In this document: positions 1 to 13,230 of the stretch, in pieces
Layout of the letters: every line of letters begins with the position of its first letter
How positions within the stretch are numbered: the first letter of the stretch is position 1
Source of the DNA: Schistocephalus solidus
Taxonomy: Eukaryota; Platyhelminthes; Cestoda; Diphyllobothriidea; Diphyllobothriidae
Assembly (NCBI GenBank): GCA_017591395.1
Contig: WEDG01003381.1
Location: forward strand, 59,787 to 123,786
DNA length: 64,000 bases
Reading direction: 5' to 3'
The notes under the pieces: generated by a model
Databases searched by the model: none
Told to the model about the DNA's origin: nothing
What the model saw: the letters and a program-made list of their open reading frames with translations, nothing else
Translations under genes and position numbers: made by a program

Positions 1-3000
1 ACCGAGCTGCGGACGATGTGGAAAGCAAGGTTTGATGTGGCGCGAAATCCTCCGTCTATGACGCGCCATATGTATGCACGTCAAAAGTTAGGGGTGCCAT
101 TAGACTCAGTGCAGCCCAATAAATTTTGCACGAGCCAAGCTTCAAAAAATTTGCACCGCAAACAATCTGAGGGTTCAAACTATCACCCAAAGGGTGAAAA
201 AAAAACATCTGAAACGACAGGGTGCATAAGCACAGGGCATCCGACGCAGAAATAATTCAAAACGAATGCACTCAACGAGTTAGCAAGGTCGACAAGTTAA
301 AATCTCCCGAAGCAGAGGGCGGGGAGACGCCTAGGTGAACAAATTTTTACTAAGGCGATGTCGAACACGCTCAACTCAACAAGCGTAGAAAAGAGCGCTG
401 TAACCAGGCTAATCATTTCGCCAGCCGTGTCAACTGTTTTTATTGTTCGCCCAGATGCAAATGTGGGCGGCTGCCACCAACCCGTGAAGAGAGTAATATC
501 GATCGGCGTCACGGCGTTGCAAGTCGGAGATCGATTCACGCGCGAGTACGCAAGGCCTGTTAGGCGAAGGCAAAATGTGTCAGCTGCCGCGCTAAGGACC
601 GTGAGAAGAGAAAGCTACCAATGCGCATGCACAAACTGACAGTGAAGAGGACTAAGACCCAGTTCCAAATCGCTACCAGCACCCCGGAGAAAGAGCATGA
701 ATTGGGCATCGTAGATATAAATGATAAGAAATGGGACTAATAAAAATATATACAGTCGCTCATTTGAGGTCCGGATCAGTTTCCCAAGTTGGCAGAAGAC
801 CTTGCTTCCTGCTATCACGCGCTGACCGCTCATTTCCTGTAGGTCCGTAATCCCTCCTCAGCCAAGCTGCCACGTACGGCACGCGCTACGCTATACTTAC
901 TGGTTGCAAGCGCTGGAGCCGACCACACGAAAGCGCCCATGTTGCAGCATGTTAAGTAAATCGATCAATCAATTTATCAATAATTTGCGATTTTAACCTT
1001 GGTCCAAAACTCGCAGTACATGGACGCGGGCGCACACCTGCGCCGGTGTCATGGCCCAGCAGTTACACTTTCCTTGCTCCTTGTAGTCTGATCCACTTTT
1101 ATAATGTACGTTTCGGTTCTTGTGGTCGTCCTCCGGCTTCTGTGACCCTAGTCAAAGAAACGGACACTGAAATGCATGGAAGATGGAACAAAGAACGAGG
1201 CCAATCTTTCCCTAGAGCAAAGAAACAAATTTCTCACTATAATAAATCTTACACGCTCGAGCATATCCTGATAGACACTCCGCTGTGGTTTAGAAGGTTG
1301 CTAGATGATGGAGTAACTCAGTCTTCTTTAATTCAGACCTCATGGTACTGCCCACTTCCGTAGGATCCGAGCCCACGTTAGAAATGCCACCTCACGTAAG
1401 CCCCTGCAAATAATGCCGTTCTCGGTCTTTTCGACTCTGAGTAGCCACTGGTCCATAGGTGGGGGAAGAGAGAGAGAGCTGGATCTAACAGTCACTAAAA
1501 CGTGCCCTGAAACTACTACGAAACGTTAACAGTCATGGCTTGGAAGTCTACCAGCAGACGATCATTCTTCGTAATAAGGCCCGGGCTACCGTGGTTTATT
1601 ATTAATGGGACCTTCCGAGACCCCCTGGGATGCAGCCTAAGACGAAAGGATTCACGGAGAAGGTCACATGCAGCGCGCATATACTGGCTCTTAAGTTTTG
1701 GCAGGAGCTGCGTTTCAGACCACACCAGGTCGTTTGATCGTCGTTTTCACTGGGATTAAATGCGAGTGTTGGAACGTTTCAAAAGTTTGCTTTGCTATAT
1801 ACAAATTTCCTCACGAGCCATCGCGACGCTGGCTTCGTAGGTCGGCGGTGGAAAACATCGTTAGGGTTGCTTACGGTTGTGGGTCTACTAAGGATTACCA
1901 TAATTAGGGGATCAAGATCCACCCAAACGGGAAATGGGTCTTTCAACCTCAATTAAGGTAAATCTAGGGAATTTTAAGCCCACAACATTCAGAGGAGGAA
2001 TGTATGGACTAACTGGAAGAGCTGTTAGTACAAATGTCAGCATAAGCTAACGGTTTGACCAGAAATGACCAATATTCAACAATTGGCATCCGCATATTGC
2101 TCACCTTCCCGCACCGGAAGTCAGAATTTCTTAAAACATTTGATCGAATCACAATAATTTGGATACATCCCGAGGTGAGATCCTTAATAATACTTTTTTC
2201 GTACCTAATTCCGGAGTATTCGAAAATTACTCTGTTCAGAAGTAGAAGCCGCGTCATCTCATTCGTTGGGACCGAATCAACGGTATAAAATTTGTCATTG
2301 AAGTTAATGGTGTCGGCGTACCTATTGCATTATATGACGATCTTAAAAACGCAGCTTAATATGCCCAACTGCTACTACTATTTAAACTAATAGTACCGTT
2401 TGCCAGTGTTCAGCTGCAATTGAGGTGCTTGGGTTTCATTGCTCACATCTCTCTCGTTCTTGTAGGGGTCAATTTCGCTATATATTTTTAAATAATAGTC
2501 CATCCCAAAAAAATTGTAAACTAATTGACAACCTGATTAACCCTCATATCCGATCCTACATATCTAGGAATGCATAAGGTCAATGCATGCGAAGCGCGCG
2601 CTCTGAAATAGTGCCCTGCTTCATGCCTATTATCAACTACTACTCAAGCCCATTAGATTGTTTGAATCCATTTACATGTCGGTTGGCTTGAGGTATGCTG
2701 TCGAAAAGTTCCAACGGTCCATTGTCTAGGTAATACGTGGTCTTGCCTTCGTCTAAGCAAAGATTGTCGACTTACTAGTGGCAGTTCCTGAAACGCAGGA
2801 ATACACGGCTCCTGTCCACCAACTATTCTATCGTATTTAATTTTCCGTTCTCAACATTAATGCCAACAGATGTAAGTTCAGTGTGTCCAACACTGTTTCC
2901 GTTGGTCACATGGTGGACGAAGATAAAATAAAGTCTGTGCCTAAAAAGGTTCCGATCATCTCTGACTTCCCTTTCTCGAAAGACAACAATCAGTTACGTC

Positions 3001-4360
3001 GTCCCCTCAGCACAACATTTGAGAGTTTATTCTTATTGCGCATATTACTTGAACCCATTTAACGCGATCCCGAGTTAAGTCGCATATTAAAAAATCTGAA
3101 TGGACCATTTGCGACTTACTACAGGTTTTCAGAACACAAGAAATTAATCGAAAACAACTTTAGGTCCGCCTTACCACCATTGGTGGCTAAATTAGCAGAT
3201 ACCCCGCTGATGGCTGATTATTTTGACATTTTAAATTGCTTGGGGTTCACCTTAAATGGTTGAAATGCATGAATATCCTCATTTAAATAGGAAGAAAAGA
3301 GGTGGCGAAAATCAAGATGTTTACAGAAAGACCCATTAGCACAATCGATCGATTCAGGATTCTGTTATTGCAACTATTCCTTGACTGGGCAAGACAACTT
3401 TTCGAATTAACGTGAAGACATTTTGGGAAAACAAATGCCTAAAAGGCACCAACAGTAGGGAATGGTAGTGACAAACGGCGGCTTTAATGACACCGCTTAG
3501 TCACATCTTAAGGCGCAACGAAACTGAACTTTGTACAGCTAATGTCAGTCATGTGAACCTCGAAGTTGTCAAACCACGTTTTCCGGGGCTTGAGTGGCGT
3601 AGAACACCCAACGACCTCCTTCAGTTCAGAGTGCACGGGGTCTTACCAAAGGAATCTAATTAGGTACACGGGGGCGACATCAAGACGGATCACCTAATTG
3701 GTTGCAGTATATTGGCGTACTGGTTACTGATATAGGCGGAAGTTGGTATGCCATCTGTGAAGCGAAGGACCCTCTATCAGAAATCACGCGGAGGACTCCT
3801 GAATCCCACACAATATGTATGCTCAGATTGAAAAATTAGGGGAACAATAAAAAGGATCAAGCTTTTTGCGTGAAATTATTGAAATTACGGACTAATTCCC
3901 AGTTCAAGATGCACAAGAGACAAAACTATTAGGTACTCCGTAGATGTCAGAGTCGCGCGTCTTGTAGGTATGCCAACAGCCAGGATAATGCCTCTCACGT
4001 CTATACCTATGGTGGAGTCGTGATAAGTTAACCAAAGCTACTGACCCACTAGCAGGTTTGATGGTCAACTGAACCCCAAACTTCCATTCGGAGAAATAAA
4101 TGTAGAATAGGCAGAGATTCATGTAGGTATTTAGGCTAGGGCTCTCGAGTTGTGTTTTAGGCATGAGGCCTTGTGAGCCATCGAGGAGTTACTACTTCCA
4201 TGGTATAAAAGTTAAACTGAAAGTCACGCCATAGAAGGAGTCCTTCGCTGTGGATCTAACCCCTGCTAGGAAGATTACATCACCTTAATCGAAGAATTAA
4301 CCTTTCTCGTTGGCATTCAGCCCAAGATGGGATTTAAATAAAGACCGTTGTGAAGATTAT
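1..4360. other. no recognisable gene
   Basis: AT-rich non-coding DNA. The open frames here are short, overlap on both strands and resemble no family I know. One phase-0 donor-like site follows a short frame at about 2055-2175, but nothing supports it as the missing first exon of the downstream DUF389 gene. It could be 5' flank or a large first intron of that gene. Confidence 0.5.
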
Positions 4361-4372
4361 CAGCGCGCGTGC

Positions 4373-4450
4373 AGCCCGTAGTGGAGCCTCCAGCTTGCTG
4401 TCGTGGGTTCACATCCCACCGAGGTTTTCCCAACCGCGTCAAATGAATTA
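4373..4450 (+). repeat. SINE fragment with tRNA-like B box
   Basis: A B-box-like segment, GTGGGTTCACATCCCACC at about 4403-4420, is followed by 'CGAGGTTTTCCC' and 'GTCAAATGA'. The same order (GGTTCRAATCCC-like box, CCGAGG, GTCAAATGAG) recurs in the tandem SINE units near 40.1-40.85 kb, so this is read as a fragment of that family. It lacks a complete cloverleaf and is not called a tRNA gene. Confidence 0.45.
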
Positions 4451-4591
4451 CTAAAAGTTGCCAACCCCCTATTATCTAACACGATTTTTAAAATACTTTA
4501 AAGTGGCTCAGCAAGTTATATTAGTCAGAATTACTTATATACCCCCAACCCGACAGTACACCGAAATAGGGACGCCTCTTAAGGTAAGGCA

Positions 4592-4780
4592 GGTGCCCTT
4601 GTGCTAAATTCCAAGAAGGGTAAACATTTTCGTGTCCTAACCCCAACACTTACCCAAAACCAAATCTTAGCCGGTACCTTTAACCTTAACCCCAACCCTA
4701 GCCTTAACTCTCATCCTAACTTTAACTCCAAATCTAACCATAACTATAAACCTTATTTCTCCGTAATTGAGCCCAAAGCC
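4592..4780 (-). mobile_element. MITE-like element with telomere-like core (copy 1)
   Basis: The core at about 4636-4745 is a degenerate run of CCTAAC/CTTAAC hexamers, that is the C-rich strand of TTAGGG-like repeats. It is flanked on the left by GTGCCCTTGTGCTAAATTCC and on the right by a diverged inverse of that end (CGTAATTGAGCCCAAAGCC). The same ends flank similar cores at 14.8, 15.6, 27.5 and 35.4 kb. The TIR-plus-core reading is inferred from comparing copies within the window. Confidence 0.5.
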
Positions 4781-7700
4781 AGTTATACTACGAGGGCTTC
4801 CTGCTCCCTTTTATTGGCGGGGGGGGGGGGGGGGGAGATGGAGGAGCATATGCGAAACCACTCACTTTGCAAACCTACTGTTCGGACGGAGAGCCCGCCC
4901 TACAGAAAGTATTGCATGCATATACGCTTCGTAAAGAGGCACAATGAAACACAGCGTTACCATAAGGTCGGGCACATCATGAGGGCATTTGTTTTTCGAA
5001 TTCGCTTGCGAATAGTTGGCACACCTCCAATGGCTTCCATTAGATCTCCCAAAATCCCACTTTATAAGGGTCCAGGTCCTAAAAGAGATGACAAACAGCG
5101 CTGTAAGCCGCTACGAAACCGCAGTATGGCACAATTAAGCTGACGATCTGTTCGATGGCCTAGAGGATAATACGCTTGCACAATGGCCTTGACTGTTCAA
5201 TAAAAATTTCGCTAATATTTGGCTCAAGCTACTGGATGATACAGAAAGGCAGCTGTCTATCTTTTAACTTACTTTTAAAGCGGAAAAACAAAAATAGACT
5301 GTAAACCACTCCATTTAGCAAGATTGCCAATAGAAGACAGATTCAGGACTACGAGAATAACCAATTCGTGACACTGAAACGGAACTCTGTTAGAACTCTC
5401 CTCAAAGGGAAAATGCCTCAACGAATCGAAAGAACTCGCTCTTGATGCCCGGTACACGAAGGGGTTGGATTTGGATTCGCGTAACTTGGGCCACCGCAGT
5501 CTATGATGCAGAATAGATGTGGAAGGCATAAAAATGCTGGCTCTCTACCGCATATAGAAAATAGCTCACGGGCAATGAAACGCACTACCACAATGTGTGA
5601 CACCGGTACCGCCTATCGACGCGAAGCTACCGGACGCAAACGTCATTTGCGGAAGAGTGTGAATGAACCCAAGTGAGCTATTTGTTAATGTCTTTTATCC
5701 GATCTGATGCTACAATTCCCTACGAGTACGCAAGTCAGATTTCAAAAAAGGCTAAACTAACAAATACAAAATCATATACTTGCGGTAAGGAGAGGTAGCT
5801 CCCTGCCTTTAATCGCTTCTTTCATCCTGGAAGCAGATATCGAGGTCTCCGGAAGCTCTTTCCGTTATAAGGTTAGCTTTTTCTATTTCCAAAAAAAGCA
5901 TAAACAACAGTTTCCAGGGTATAAAATGAAGTATCTATAGAAGAGTTATTCAATTATTAAATGCGGAGACGCGCAATCGACTTCAGTACTCCCTTAGTTT
6001 TTTAGTTGAGTGACATAGGATGATAAAAAATAGCACTGCGCGATGACTTCCTTCGAATTCACGTGGCAGCGTGATAGCAACAGGAGGTAACGGTAGGTTA
6101 TTTACAGCATCAAGAAAGCCAGAAACCCCAGGTTCGTGTTTTGTTTTATGCTCAACGATGGGAAAGTGTGCAATTCGCGAATATTTCATGCCAGAACAAT
6201 TATCTTTTTTACACCGATGTCAAAGCAACAGGATTTTAACGAAGAGCTCTCAAGCCGCTATCCACTATGGCTATCAAATGCTTGGAGCCTTTATAACAGA
6301 TGTGCACTTTGAACTTCTTAAATTCAAAGAGAAGAAAGAAAAACTCATGCAATTGTGCAAGGACCGTATACACCTTATATTACCCGCTGTAATACCCCAA
6401 CCTTAAAACCCTATTACCACCGGTCCTGTATTACACGAGCCTGGGATTCCTTGCTTTCTTTGTGCTGTAACTAACACACTATTACCCAACAAGATTTATA
6501 AACTATCAAGCTGCTCCCCCCCTTTTCAAAAACGTATACCGCAATAAATTGCACCGTCAACGTGTTCTAATCCGTTTACTAAATGCCTTCAAATCTCATA
6601 GACGCTTTTAGAATATTTCAGCCGCTCTGTCCTGCACCAACAAATTGCATACTTAGGATAATTATAGGGCCGTAAATCTCCCAAACCCCCTAGAGTAGTG
6701 CTTGCGGGGAATTTAAAGGGCCTTTTAACAATCGACCAACTGCGTGGCACCCTTAGATGCTTTAGAAAACCAATCCCCGACGAGAAAATATTGTGTGCAG
6801 GTTGAGCGTTTATTGCCCAGTCAATGCGCAGGCACGGAATATGTCACACTCTTCTGATTGGTCAATCCCAGCCTATGACGCAAAGGTCTAAACCGACACT
6901 TGTTGAGCCGTGTTGCGGTCAGTTAACAGTGACTTCCCTTCGCTGTCCTACGCGGTCATTTTGGACGTTTCTACTAGCCCTGCCTTCTCAAGAATGGCTA
7001 TGTTAATCCGAATAACAGGACCTAAACATAAGGAAAATAAACATATAAAACCAGAAAACAATGCAGGTCTCGAGGAAACGAGCATGGAGGATGTACGTTA
7101 GTTTTTGTCTTATCTCCGTGCCTTTCTTCTATGCAAACTGTTTCTGCTTATAGATAATTTCGAACAGCTTCGAGGACATAATCGCGTTTCTTTCGTGGCC
7201 ACGCCCATTTGATTTTTATGTCTGTCTAGGGTAAAATTAAGTCTCCAAATTTAGTAAGCGGGTGGCTCCACAGATTCAAAACCAGCGCAAATATCACGCC
7301 ACACTTATGCTTGTATTTTCCGAACAAGAGACTAAAAGTTAGATCTGGAGTGACCGTAGGAAACAGGCTCATTGTTCCGATATTCTGAAAACAGATGGCT
7401 ATCATATGTTTTAGACAGCCTAAGAACACAGACTGTCTCGCCCAAATGTGTGAACTACCCCATTGGGTTTCTGTCTTACAAGGTAGGGTTGAGGGTAGGG
7501 ACAAACTGAATATGCAAAAAACTGCGAGCGTCATTGGTTGTCGGTATACCCAGTTTTTGTATCTGATACATCTGCGTAAAGTGAGTGCACAATCAGCATT
7601 AAACGTAAAGTATCGTAAAACGAAACATAAAATTTCGTATAACGGAAAAGCCACAGATGAGCAGCTGTTGTTGTCAGTCCCTGGAGTCTAAATAAACGCT

Positions 7701-8577
7701 GAATGCTGTGGTGAAATCGGGCCTATGGTTGAGGTTGCGTACGTTACCTCTACCTTATAGCTTGCAGAGTGGTGGGGTTTTGCATTACCCAACGAGGTTA
7801 ACCATGAAATGCTCTTTTCGGTAGCACAAATTCTAACTGACCCCTCTCAAATTCGTGATCTTTAGAATTAATGAAACAAGTCCTTACAACACCCTACATT
7901 TCTGCAATGGGTTTAAGGTGATGGCATGGTCTCACTTTCCGACAAACGCCAGCTAGGTTTTGTGTACAAGCTACCGTGATTTAATCAAATCAGGTTCGTT
8001 TCCAGTCTCCCCCTATTTCTATTTGGCGTTTTACTATAAGAATAGACTCCTGTCTCCTTGCTAGGCATAATTTCGGTCATATGGTTCAGGTGTATCAAAC
8101 TGGTGCACTACCGGCAATGTCCCAATCCACGTCAAAGTTGCTGTTAACTATAGCCCTTAGATACGGACTTGAGCTTTAAAGCTAGAAATAAAATCCCTTA
8201 CCTTTTTAGTTCCATCTGACGCTTTTCGTTGAGCGATAACTCGTCTACTGGCTGTAATTTTGACGTGCATCAACTTATTAACCGGGTTTTTTTCCTATCT
8301 GCCTTACTATGAACTTGCCCAACCCTACACTCTTTAACTGGTCCAGATAAATTCTGGAATGGTGATAATTATTTCTAAAAGGCGAAGAACCTATTGTGTT
8401 GAATCGTTTGGCGACGTTGTTAAATAATCCCCTCATGCCTCAGCAGTTTCTCTAGTCTCAACACTGCCATTCACCTAGTTAAGATTGCGAAACATAAGAT
8501 AATCCCTGTATTTAGATTGCATTGAACTTGATGTAAAGTCATTGTAGATCATTCAACCACTAGCTAAACGCACCCTA
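4781..8577. other. no recognisable gene
   Basis: Contains a 17-base G tract close to its left edge and otherwise only short open frames on both strands. The 142-codon minus frame at 7226-7654 and the overlapping plus frame resemble no family I know and have no flanking splice or start context. I see no RNA gene. Confidence 0.5.
4819..4835 (+). repeat. G17 homopolymer tract
   Basis: Seventeen consecutive G, immediately followed by AGATGGAGGAG. It is long enough to support intramolecular G-quadruplex folding and to be length-unstable. The only comparable tract in the window is C17 at 43987-44003. Confidence 0.95.
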
Positions 8578-8960
8578 AACGGGCCACCAACACGAGTGCC
8601 AAATCAGGGTACAGCAGGCGTTAGTCTTATTTGGGATCAACTCCCATAACAAACGCCAAACATGGGGGGGAGGGGCTGGTGCGCGTGCCAAACATGGTCA
8701 CGCGTTGGTGCCGGCTCATACCGCACCACCCAGTGTTGCCATTTATGACTATAGTGGGATATGATTCATCTGCGGCCGACCTCGCCTCCGGTCTTCTTGA
8801 CAATGACTTGACACCCGGCACAGGTGGGTTAGTGAAGAGAGAGTGCGGTAGGTGCAGTGCAAGTCTACTATCACTTAAAACTACCTTGCGCACAACTCAC
8901 CGTCCCTGCACCACCATGATGTAAAGCATACGGGGGGTATAGTCGGATTACCACGGTCGA
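8578..8960 (+). repeat. dispersed repeat family C, copy 1
   Basis: The copy starts near AACGGGCCAC, passes through 'TCCCATAACAAACGCCAAACATGG' type sequence (8640-8665), then CTCCGGTCTTCTTGAC (8785-8800), GACACCCGGCACAGGTGG, GAGTGCGGTAGGTGCAGTGC and TCTACTATCACTTAAAACTA. The same ordered blocks occur at 19880 and 63655 on this strand, and inverted at 13125, 36740 and 50655. No coding capacity is visible. It is probably a SINE or non-autonomous transposon. Confidence 0.7.
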
Positions 8961-11938
8961 ACTATCAAGCTGTTCACTGCTAGATAATCAGGCTCACTGG
9001 GTGATAGGTCAGGGATGCTTTGCGTAAACTTTAACCGTTGTAACCTAAGTAACTGTATCAGCAAAGCGACTGGTAACTCCCAAAACTTTTGGGTTAACAT
9101 GACTGGACTGTGGACAGTAATGACGTTTTTTTAACTCCGCGGTAGTATTACACCTTCAGGTTTGATCAGACATAAGCTCTCTCAAAGGTGATATCAACGT
9201 GGGCAGGAAACCTCTTGCTCCTTTACTCACCAACCCAGAATTGATAAATAGACTCCAGTATCTATCACGTGCTTTCCATGTTGTATCATCCGCTGATGAA
9301 CACAGCGTCCTCGAGAAATAACAGCTTGCCCGATGACTACTGACGGACATGAAAGAATTTTCTGTTCATTCTCCTATTTGCCGTTGTTGTCTACGCGTAT
9401 TCGGTTCTCTATTTACTTGCTAGAGCGACCCTAGACAACAGCCTCAAGGCCATCCGTCGCACAATCAGACCCAATCGGTGAACGCTTTTCACATTTGATT
9501 TTTAAAATTCCATGTTGACGCCGACAGAGCCTGTGCCCGTAGCTAAACTGGTAAAATTTTGAGGTCACTGGGAAAATAGACCTAATTAAAACCGCAAGTC
9601 TTCCCAGCTGAAGTTGATTACTGAAGCCGAATAAGATACTCCTGTCCGCTTGTATTTGTTACTACCAACAACTCCGCCCTTTAAAGTTTATGTTTGTGCA
9701 AGTGGTTTGGTGTCTACGTTGTAGATATTAATAAAAATTAAACTTCATACTAACAAACTTAGGTTTCCAGCTCGTTTTCATAGTTTTTATTTGAAATTCG
9801 TCCGCTCGCTTGTATTTAAATGTTACCAGTGAAGCACCAAAACCTCTCCTTACTTCCACATGTCAACTATACAGAAAGATACGGAACTGATCGAATATTT
9901 TAACCTCATTTGGTCCTACTTTAATCAAAAAACTCGTCAGAGATTTTCCCGTCGCCGCAACACTACTAAGCCAACTAACGGTAAAGGAAAATGTGGAGCT
10001 ATCCCAACGATTTGATTTTTCAACAAGAGCACCAGTGATTGTTATCAACCGATTACATTTTTCGATCAGTTGCTGCGGTAAATGAAACACCTGATACGCT
10101 GTTAACGTTATTTCTGAGTGTATCACTCAGTGTGCTTACTGCGCTTAACACCTAAATGGACAGTACCACTCGTACGTGAATGTTTTTTTTGCGCATAACA
10201 GCAATTCTTTGTTAAATAGTGAATGGGCATATTTATTTCACATTAGTTCTTGCTAAACCTAAATAATTAATTTGACGGTTTATTAGTTGTTAGGCTCCAC
10301 TTTGTTTGGAGGCCTCCCTTGCTGAAATTTCCTAGGTGACTGTTAAATATTATGCTTGCGAACCTTATATCCCGGATGTACATCTTCAGTCATGTGTTTT
10401 TTTCCCCTATGAGAGGAATTTGAATGAAAGATGTTAAACGTATAATTTAACTGGATGCTACTTTGTCTAGCTTATTCATCAGATCTTTGCTGAGGAGAAT
10501 ATCACTCAGGATACATGGAATACCAGTCGTAATGGCAATTTTTTTTTGTGGTAAGTAGGTTATCTGGTAGGTTAAACACTTCTAAATTGGCTGTGACCAA
10601 CATATAATCTACTTTTAGACTCCAAAAGCATGCATGTTATGGTGTTATGAATTTGTAACGCAAACTAACCTTTATACCTAGGTTCAATTGAACTCACATA
10701 AAACTCAGTACTAAGCAGAACATACTCTTTTAAATTTGAAACCTTTGAATGCCCAGGTTTAAGTAGGCGGTGCACGTCATAAAATATTTTGATTTTTTTC
10801 CAATTAGAAGGGCTTACTTAGACAGAATTGTAATGTTTATTGGGAAGAAGCAGAATCCGTCATGCCAGGATGCCAGTTTTTTAATACGCTTCGTTACGGT
10901 TGCCTGCAAAACCACATATGGTGAAAAATGAGGAGCTGTGTAGTTTGCAATTTTTCCCTTGATTTTCGATGACTGTAAATTCAAATATCTGTCACAGGCA
11001 TTTAAACCTCATTTCTTTTAGTAACTTTGGAATAAATGAAGTCCTCTTTGAATTTGCAATTCGAAGTAGCTATAATGATTCTAATGTTTCTAATAAGCAT
11101 TTTATACGTCCTTTTGTTACTGTTCCTTATGAATTATGCAAAGTTGACCATTTTTATCGTAAAATCCTATGAGCCTACTTAGATGTCTGCTGTTAGCAAC
11201 ATAGAGGAGTGCACGATTCTCATTATGTGGAAAGTTCACAGCCTGTTCGTTTGCCAACCATAAATGACAGTGTAACGAAAAGTCAGGTTCAAAATTATTC
11301 GGGAATTAAAAAAATTAAATCTGGAATATGCCCTTTTTGTAGTAGAAGAGTTAAAGAGGACTTAACTTACCCAAAAGTTATTGTAAGAAAGGATATTTTT
11401 GCGCATGCTTTCTTTGACAAATGTTTAGATTTACAAAGCCACCGAAAATTAATGGGAAAATTTCACATTGCGCAAGGACTCATATGTTAACGGGTGGGGT
11501 TTTGTAAGCGACCGGAAAGAAGCGTATTAAAAGTCGGCATATTGATGTGGTTGAATGCTTATAATTATTAAAACTTAAGATAAGTGATCTTTTCTAAATG
11601 AAAACCACATTTTTGAACTATGGTTAGCATTTCGTGAAATATACTTTATGCTGCATTTTGTAGAGCAGTTCAGGCGTACCGAAGTTTGAACTGAACTGAA
11701 AGAATATAAGTGAACAGTCATATTTCAAAGTTTCAAAAGCACATTTCATCGAATGTGAGATAGTAGTGCGTGATAAGGTTATCCATAGCTACCTAATCAA
11801 CCATTTTTTCCTTGTTTAAGGACAGCGGCTAGACTAAATTGGATTTGGTAGACAGGAAATCTACATTGAAATGTATTGTCTTAATTGTGGTTTTAACAAC
11901 GATGCCGCCTCCTTCTTTGGCTGATTTTTGAATCCTAG
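8961..11938. other. mostly featureless, AT-rich
   Basis: No gene recognised. The stretch 10969-11490 has two consecutive open frames in the same phase (67 and 93 codons) separated by two stops. The second contains a CPFCSRRV motif that resembles half a zinc-binding site. It is flagged as a possible decayed coding fragment. The missing 5' exons of the DUF389 gene should lie somewhere here or further left. Confidence 0.45.
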
Positions 11939-12033
11939 GTTGAATTTCCAGCCCTGGACCAGAACTTTTCTGAACGCATCCTGGATCGTCTGGGTTACTT
12001 CAACGTCGGAAAAACCCCTGATTCGAGCATCAT
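11939..12033 (+). CDS. DUF389-family membrane protein, exon A (N-terminal domain)
   Basis: This exon begins after an AG acceptor (TTTTTGAATCCTAG) and ends at a strong GTAAGA donor. It reads in phase 0 for 31 codons plus two bases. The peptide starts VEFPALDQNFSERILDRLG and continues through a GKTPDSSI stretch. Cytosolic N-terminal regions of DUF389 proteins typically end in a short helix plus a 'G..PGSSISI' strand, which this resembles. Exon and phase fit the next exon, whose first G completes an ATG codon. The start codon lies in an exon upstream that I could not identify. Confidence 0.7.
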
Positions 12034-12423
12034 GTAAGAAGACCTTAAATCCTAAACTGAAGTCATCGTTTCCCTCACAAAAAGTATTACGATTTTAGAT
12101 TTTTCATTCACGTCCACTCGGTGCAAGACCACAAGATCATTCCTAAATTTTTAAAGATTGCCCTTTCCTCTCTAAGGGGTTGTTCAGTTGATGCAAAATT
12201 TCGGGGATTTTTATTTCAACTTATGTTACTCCGAGACCAAGCGAATAATTCACTTCGCACTCTTAAAGATTTTAAGGAATTTTTATTAACTTTCGGCGTA
12301 TTTTGTGCCATATTTGTGAGGGTATTTGAGGACATTTGCAGTCATTGCGTTTATATCTATCGTCTATACATTTTTTCGCTCACTTTTTTCTTTGCTTGAT
12401 TATTTTAACTTTCTTTGCACCAG

Positions 12424-12471
12424 GATTATCGAACCGGCTGCGGTGGTGCACAAAAAAGACAAGGAACCTCG
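12424..12471 (+). CDS. DUF389-family membrane protein, exon B
   Basis: A pyrimidine-rich acceptor (TTTCTTTGCACCAG) precedes the exon. The first base completes the codon split by the previous intron, followed by IIEPAAVVHKKDKEP and a final split Arg codon (CG|). The donor GTTGGT is weak but has G at +5. The phase matches the following 43-nt exon exactly. Reading through the donor instead gives a hydrophobic tail that stops at 12601 and fits nothing in the family. The 390-nt intron before it is small for this gene. Confidence 0.6.
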
Positions 12472-12999
12472 GTTGGTTCTGATTGTTTTAAAATCTTGTC
12501 ATTTGATGCTAACCTTTGGCTTTTTACTATTAGTCATAATACTAGGTGCTCATAACTTGTGTTTGACTCCGCATTATGATATTGTTTTGTTAACCGAATA
12601 AATTTTCGTTCCTCCAACAATTGCATACGGTAGGTATGAAGAGCCCGACATTTTCTAAGCAGTTGGCTTTATGGATGCCATGTAAAAGAACCAGATTTGT
12701 AAGCCAACAAAACCAGTTCATCATGCTAGTCTATTAAACACAACAAGGACAAAACGTGGATAAGGCGGATTTGCTTACCGATACACCCGGAGAAGCAGGC
12801 CCTTCATTTTCCCAGTGTTCGTCAGAATTCATTCGTCCTCGTACATGCGGAACACCGATGCTCTAGCGTCATCACATGCTTCGGTCCCGTATTCATAACC
12901 TCCCATTCCAACCGGGGTCAGCACAATCTCCTGAATGTTAGAATTATCGATCGTCCCAATACCAAGGCTTAGCGCGCCAATTTATGCGGGGAACAACAG

Positions 13000-13042
13000 G
13001 GACGACGTGACAGCTCGAACAGCAATAGCAACGATATACAAA
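13000..13042 (+). CDS. DUF389-family membrane protein, exon C (43-nt small exon)
   Basis: A 43-nt exon lies between GAACAACAG and GTATGC. One base completes an Arg codon and 14 codons follow (DDVTARTAIATIYK). It joins in phase 0 to the first transmembrane exon. DUF389 proteins have a short helical linker of about this length just before the first membrane segment, usually rich in R, T, I and V, so the content fits. The call rests on phase and position; the acceptor has a poor pyrimidine tract. Confidence 0.5.
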
Positions 13043-13119
13043 GTATGCCCCAGATCATGATGGATGCCAGGACGGTGACTTTCGGGTGAATTATTTTACA
13101 GGGATAGTCGGCTTGCGCT

Positions 13120-13230
13120 GCATCTACGGCCCTCTCTCTCCCTCGTCACCCACCTTAACCCCTTGCCAAGACAGAGTCAAGAAGACCAGGGTCTAGGTCC
13201 GGCGCAGTGAATGACAAGGTTAACACAACA
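13120..13230 (-). repeat. dispersed repeat family C, fragment (inverted)
   Basis: CTCTCTCTCCCTC followed by CACCTTAACCCCTTGCCAAGACAGAGTC and AAGAAGACC is the inverse of the CTTCTTGACTCTGTC block of family C. The short CT tract at its edge is the same place where the copy at 36.7 kb carries a 69-bp TC microsatellite. Confidence 0.6.

Noticed and set aside
4601..5143. 180-codon plus-strand frame
   Set aside because: Its first third is the C-rich telomere-like core (Asn/Pro/Leu repeats), then it runs through the G17 tract; no domain or splice context.
7226..7691. 142-codon minus frame with an overlapping 98-codon plus frame
   Set aside because: Hydrophobic but without family motifs; hydrophobic composition is expected from AT-rich antisense translation.
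12326..12601. 91-codon frame as a complete small membrane protein
   Set aside because: Only the segment 12424-12471 fits the DUF389 exon chain; the hydrophobic flanks are AT-rich intron sequence.
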